Of a stretch of DNA of 64,000 nt, positions 61,716 to 64,000 are shown piece by piece (positions within the stretch are counted from its first letter, which is position 1; each line of letters starts with the position of its first letter). A program made the position numbers and the translations under genes. This DNA comes from Owenia fusiformis (Eukaryota > Annelida > Polychaeta > Sabellida > Oweniidae): assembly GCA_903813345.2 (NCBI GenBank), contig CAIIXF020000008.1:5465341-5529340 (forward strand). The letters run 5' to 3'. The notes under the pieces were generated by a model. It did not search any database, was not told the origin of the DNA, and was given only the letters and a program-made list of their open reading frames with translations.

Positions 61716-62479
61716 GGAATGAAAGACTGTATGATTCATCATGACATTGTATTCTTTAAAAAATAAAGTTTATTGCGGCAAAATATGTACAAATAAATCT
61801 GTCAGGTAGATAGTGAAAATACAAAATGTACAATAATTTGGCAAAGCAGCCACTAACCTGTAAAAATGTTTTAAATGTTTGAAAATACAAAACAATATTA
61901 CTGACTCCTTAAATAATTCATTTCCACATAGAAGTTTTGTTTGCCAGTTTCAGTTGTCTATAAAGTGTATTCTTTGTGGACAATGTTGGATCAAGTTATT
62001 AATAATTGAAAGTAGCATGACTTCAATGAGGATTGCCAAAAACATACTGGCTTACCTTAACAATAATAAATAATAGTTAGCCTACATATAATATCAATTG
62101 ATTTCATAATTATGTTCAGGGTGTTTCATGATGAATGTCCTCCCATCCAAAGTCAATCCTAGGTTATATACCTTTACAATCTTTATATCATAAAAAACCT
62201 TATACAGTATGGATTTATGGGTCACATACAAATGTATCGTCATGATCGATAAATGGGAACATAATTTGTGAAGTTATGTTTGGAAGTAACTGTTGCATTT
62301 AGCAAGGTACAGTGTTGGTGTTTGAGAAAAGGTTGCATTTAGATTATGTATTTAGAAATGGGTACCTTTTTGTAGAGATGTTTAGCAACACTGATCAACT
62401 GAATCAGCTTTCACATGCTATATGATAGGTTATAAATTATAACAAGGCATTAACATGACAAAATGTCACCACCTAAAAC

Positions 62480-62700
62480 AATTTGGTCAATTTAAAGCAA
62501 GTTGGAAAATACCTTTTGACCTTAAGAAGGTTTGATTTGAACTTCTTAGAACATGTAGATGATTTTAAAAAAAGATTCGTCAATTTGAAGCAAGTTGAAA
62601 AAATACCTCTTTGACTTTTTTTGACATTGAGAAGGTCATTGAAGGTCAAATGTCAAATGTAAAGTCAGATTTGAACTTCTGAGAACAGGTATTTATAAAG
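62480..62700 (+). repeat. Diverged tandem duplication with gcaagttgaaaaaataccttt
   Basis: Two units share tcaatttRaagcaagttg, aaataccttttgac, gagaaggt and gatttgaacttct(t/g)agaac. The second is longer, with extra aaggtcaaatgtc steps. Confidence 0.65.
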
Positions 62701-62747
62701 TTTAAAATCAAGTGAACATGTATGATGTAACTCAGGAATGATGATCA

Positions 62748-62990
62748 TTAATTTACATAATCATTAAGATATGAGGGTACCCTTGTCTGCCTTCTATTTC
62801 CTCGAGATACCCCTGTCACCCTTTTTTGCACTAAAGGTTCATCAATTTCATCATTTTCATCATCTGATGGTGTTTGGAATAAATTCTCATATTCCTCAAT
62901 AGTAAGGTTCAAAACACCCTCTTCATTAAACTTCATGTCTGAAAGAACTTCAACAACTTCCGTCAAATGGATGATGGTGTTTTCAGCTTG
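62748..62990 (-). pseudogene. Retroelement-like coding fragment interrupted by the LINE tail
   Basis: An open minus-strand frame enters directly from the LINE poly(A) tract (NQAENTIIHLTEVVEVL) and runs to a stop at 62748. It is acidic in the middle (PSDDENDEIDEPLVQ) and ends basic, RRQTRVPSYLNDYVN. An Arg-rich Pro-Ser-Tyr-Leu-x-Asp-Tyr/Phe-Val ending is common at the ends of LTR-retrotransposon polyproteins, so that is my best reading; a host exon is possible. The frame has no start of its own, because the LINE copy cuts it off. Confidence 0.35.
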
Positions 62991-63002
62991 ATTTTTTTTT
63001 TA

Positions 63003-63885
63003 ACATCTTTCATATTTATTGTAAGCACAAGTCATTTAGATACAATTACAAGGGGCAAAGCGCTGTAAGCATTAGATGTCCCCTTTTATAAATAAACAAT
63101 AAAGTACAATATTCATTTTAACCTGGATGTCACCTGTAAATGGTAGAATGCCTTGCAGTGAAACAAAAGATAGGAGGGCTGCTGATATCCTGGGGGAGGG
63201 GTAGTATGTTGAAAAATGGAAACAGGTCATAGGCAGGAAAATATTTAGATTCTGGTTGTGTTTTCAATGAGATAATTCGCAACCAGTGAAAATAGATTAT
63301 CCATTTCTAATTGGGTTAATGATGGATCCCCAAAAAGAAAAAAGTGAATTTTGTCTTGCTGAGTTCTGAAATTAGTTAATAAGTCCCCATATATCCCTAA
63401 AGTATCTGTTATTAGTTTATTTCTTTGTTGTTCTTTCAGAGGGCATTTGAAAAAGAAGTGGGGAAAAGTTTCAGGGGAACCACATAAACAATTTGATGAC
63501 TCAACTGAGCTCCAATTGTGGGCTTTGAGCTGGGCTTTTAAAATTAAATCTACCCTGGCTCTATTCAGATAAAGTTCTTGTTGACGAGTTAATTTTAAAC
63601 AAATTGTTGAAACAACACCAGGAAACAAATTTAATTTAAGTGTTCTTTTAAAAGATGCAATTGGTGGCAAGAGCTTTTGTTCCAAGGGAACAGATCCTGG
63701 ATCATTCCATAGGTTCATCATTTTGTATATTGGAGACTTATGTGGATAGTGAATAGGGATAGTGAAATCTCGAGATTTCCTTAACAATCTTGCTTGAGGG
63801 TTTATGAATGCTTGATGAAATGATGTAACATCTCTTTCTGTATTTTCAAGCCATTTGGCCTGAATCAGTCTGTCATCGTCTGTTT
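63003..63885 (-). mobile_element. LINE (non-LTR retrotransposon) 3' end: reverse-transcriptase ORF C-terminus, 3'UTR and poly(A)
   Basis: On the minus strand a frame is open from about 63883 to the stop at 63245. It reads through LIQAKWLENTERD, SFHQAFINPQAR and LNRARVDLILKAQLKAHNW to a Cys/His motif, CLCGSPETFPHFFFKCP. This post-RT region with a CxC...H...C cluster is typical of the C-terminal end of LINE ORF2 proteins. An in-frame stop (TAA at 63886-63884) closes the frame upstream, so the copy is broken as well as cut by the window edge. After the stop come about 240 bases of 3'UTR and a run of ten A (T at 62992-63001 on the plus strand), the poly(A) tail. No reverse-transcriptase catalytic motif is in the window. 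Confidence 0.72.
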
Positions 63886-64000
63886 AACAGACTGTTACCT
63901 CAATCGATACAACACATAGACGGACCTCTCTTTGTGTTTTTACACATAATGTTGTGTTTTTTGTGAATCTAGCTATAAGTTGTGGTGTGTTTAAAACTTT

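Noticed and set aside
1-64000. CRISPR arrays, operons or other prokaryotic systems
   Set aside because: All direct repeats are head-to-tail minisatellites without unique spacers, and the gene structure is spliced and eukaryotic.

Overview
This window is nuclear DNA of an animal: AT-rich, intron-bearing and crowded with small transposable elements and minisatellites. There is no bacterial gene organisation. The style (a spliced gene with GT-AG introns of up to 11 kb, many short terminal-inverted-repeat elements, homopolymeric G/C tracts inside elements) fits a marine invertebrate. A hemichordate or other invertebrate deuterostome is my best guess, but nothing in the sequence fixes the species.

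The one firmly supported gene lies on the minus strand at 36963-60177. It has five coding exons, all joined in phase 0 by GT-AG introns, and encodes a 706-residue protein with a basic serine-rich N-terminal half, a long Glu/Lys/Arg coiled coil and two C2HC zinc fingers near the C terminus. It belongs to the ZC2HC1 (FAM164) family and is most like ZC2HC1C in layout. Its introns carry most of the recognisable elements of the right half: a deleted Tc1/mariner-type element (46603-47186), several minisatellites (48.6, 50.9 and 51.3-51.8 kb), a 2.9 kb TTAA-flanked inverted-repeat element (52730-55649) and foldback elements (58.3-58.8 kb).

The left 36 kb has no long coding frame. Three short segments on the plus strand (2254-2273, 21305-21347, 22330-22446) have good splice signals, compatible phases and a final stop. 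They could be the 3' end of an unrecognised gene entering from the left; this is tentative. The rest is intergenic or intronic DNA with two recent tandem duplications (542 bp at 3.3-4.4 kb; 349 bp at 18.1-18.8 kb), a 1.38 kb element holding a 140-bp tandem array (19865-21243), three copies of a ~200 bp MITE with 5-bp target duplications, and three elements with perfect 8-bp target duplications (hAT-like). One of the hAT-like elements sits inside a TA-flanked mariner-like MITE.

The right end (62748-64000) holds retroelement debris: the C-terminal part of a LINE reverse-transcriptase ORF whose poly(A) tail abuts a second, unrelated-looking coding fragment.

I found no tRNA, rRNA, CRISPR array or prokaryotic system. 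The most useful observations are the complete exon structure of the zinc-finger gene, the nested and TSD-verified transposon families, and the large TTAA element with long subterminal repeats.
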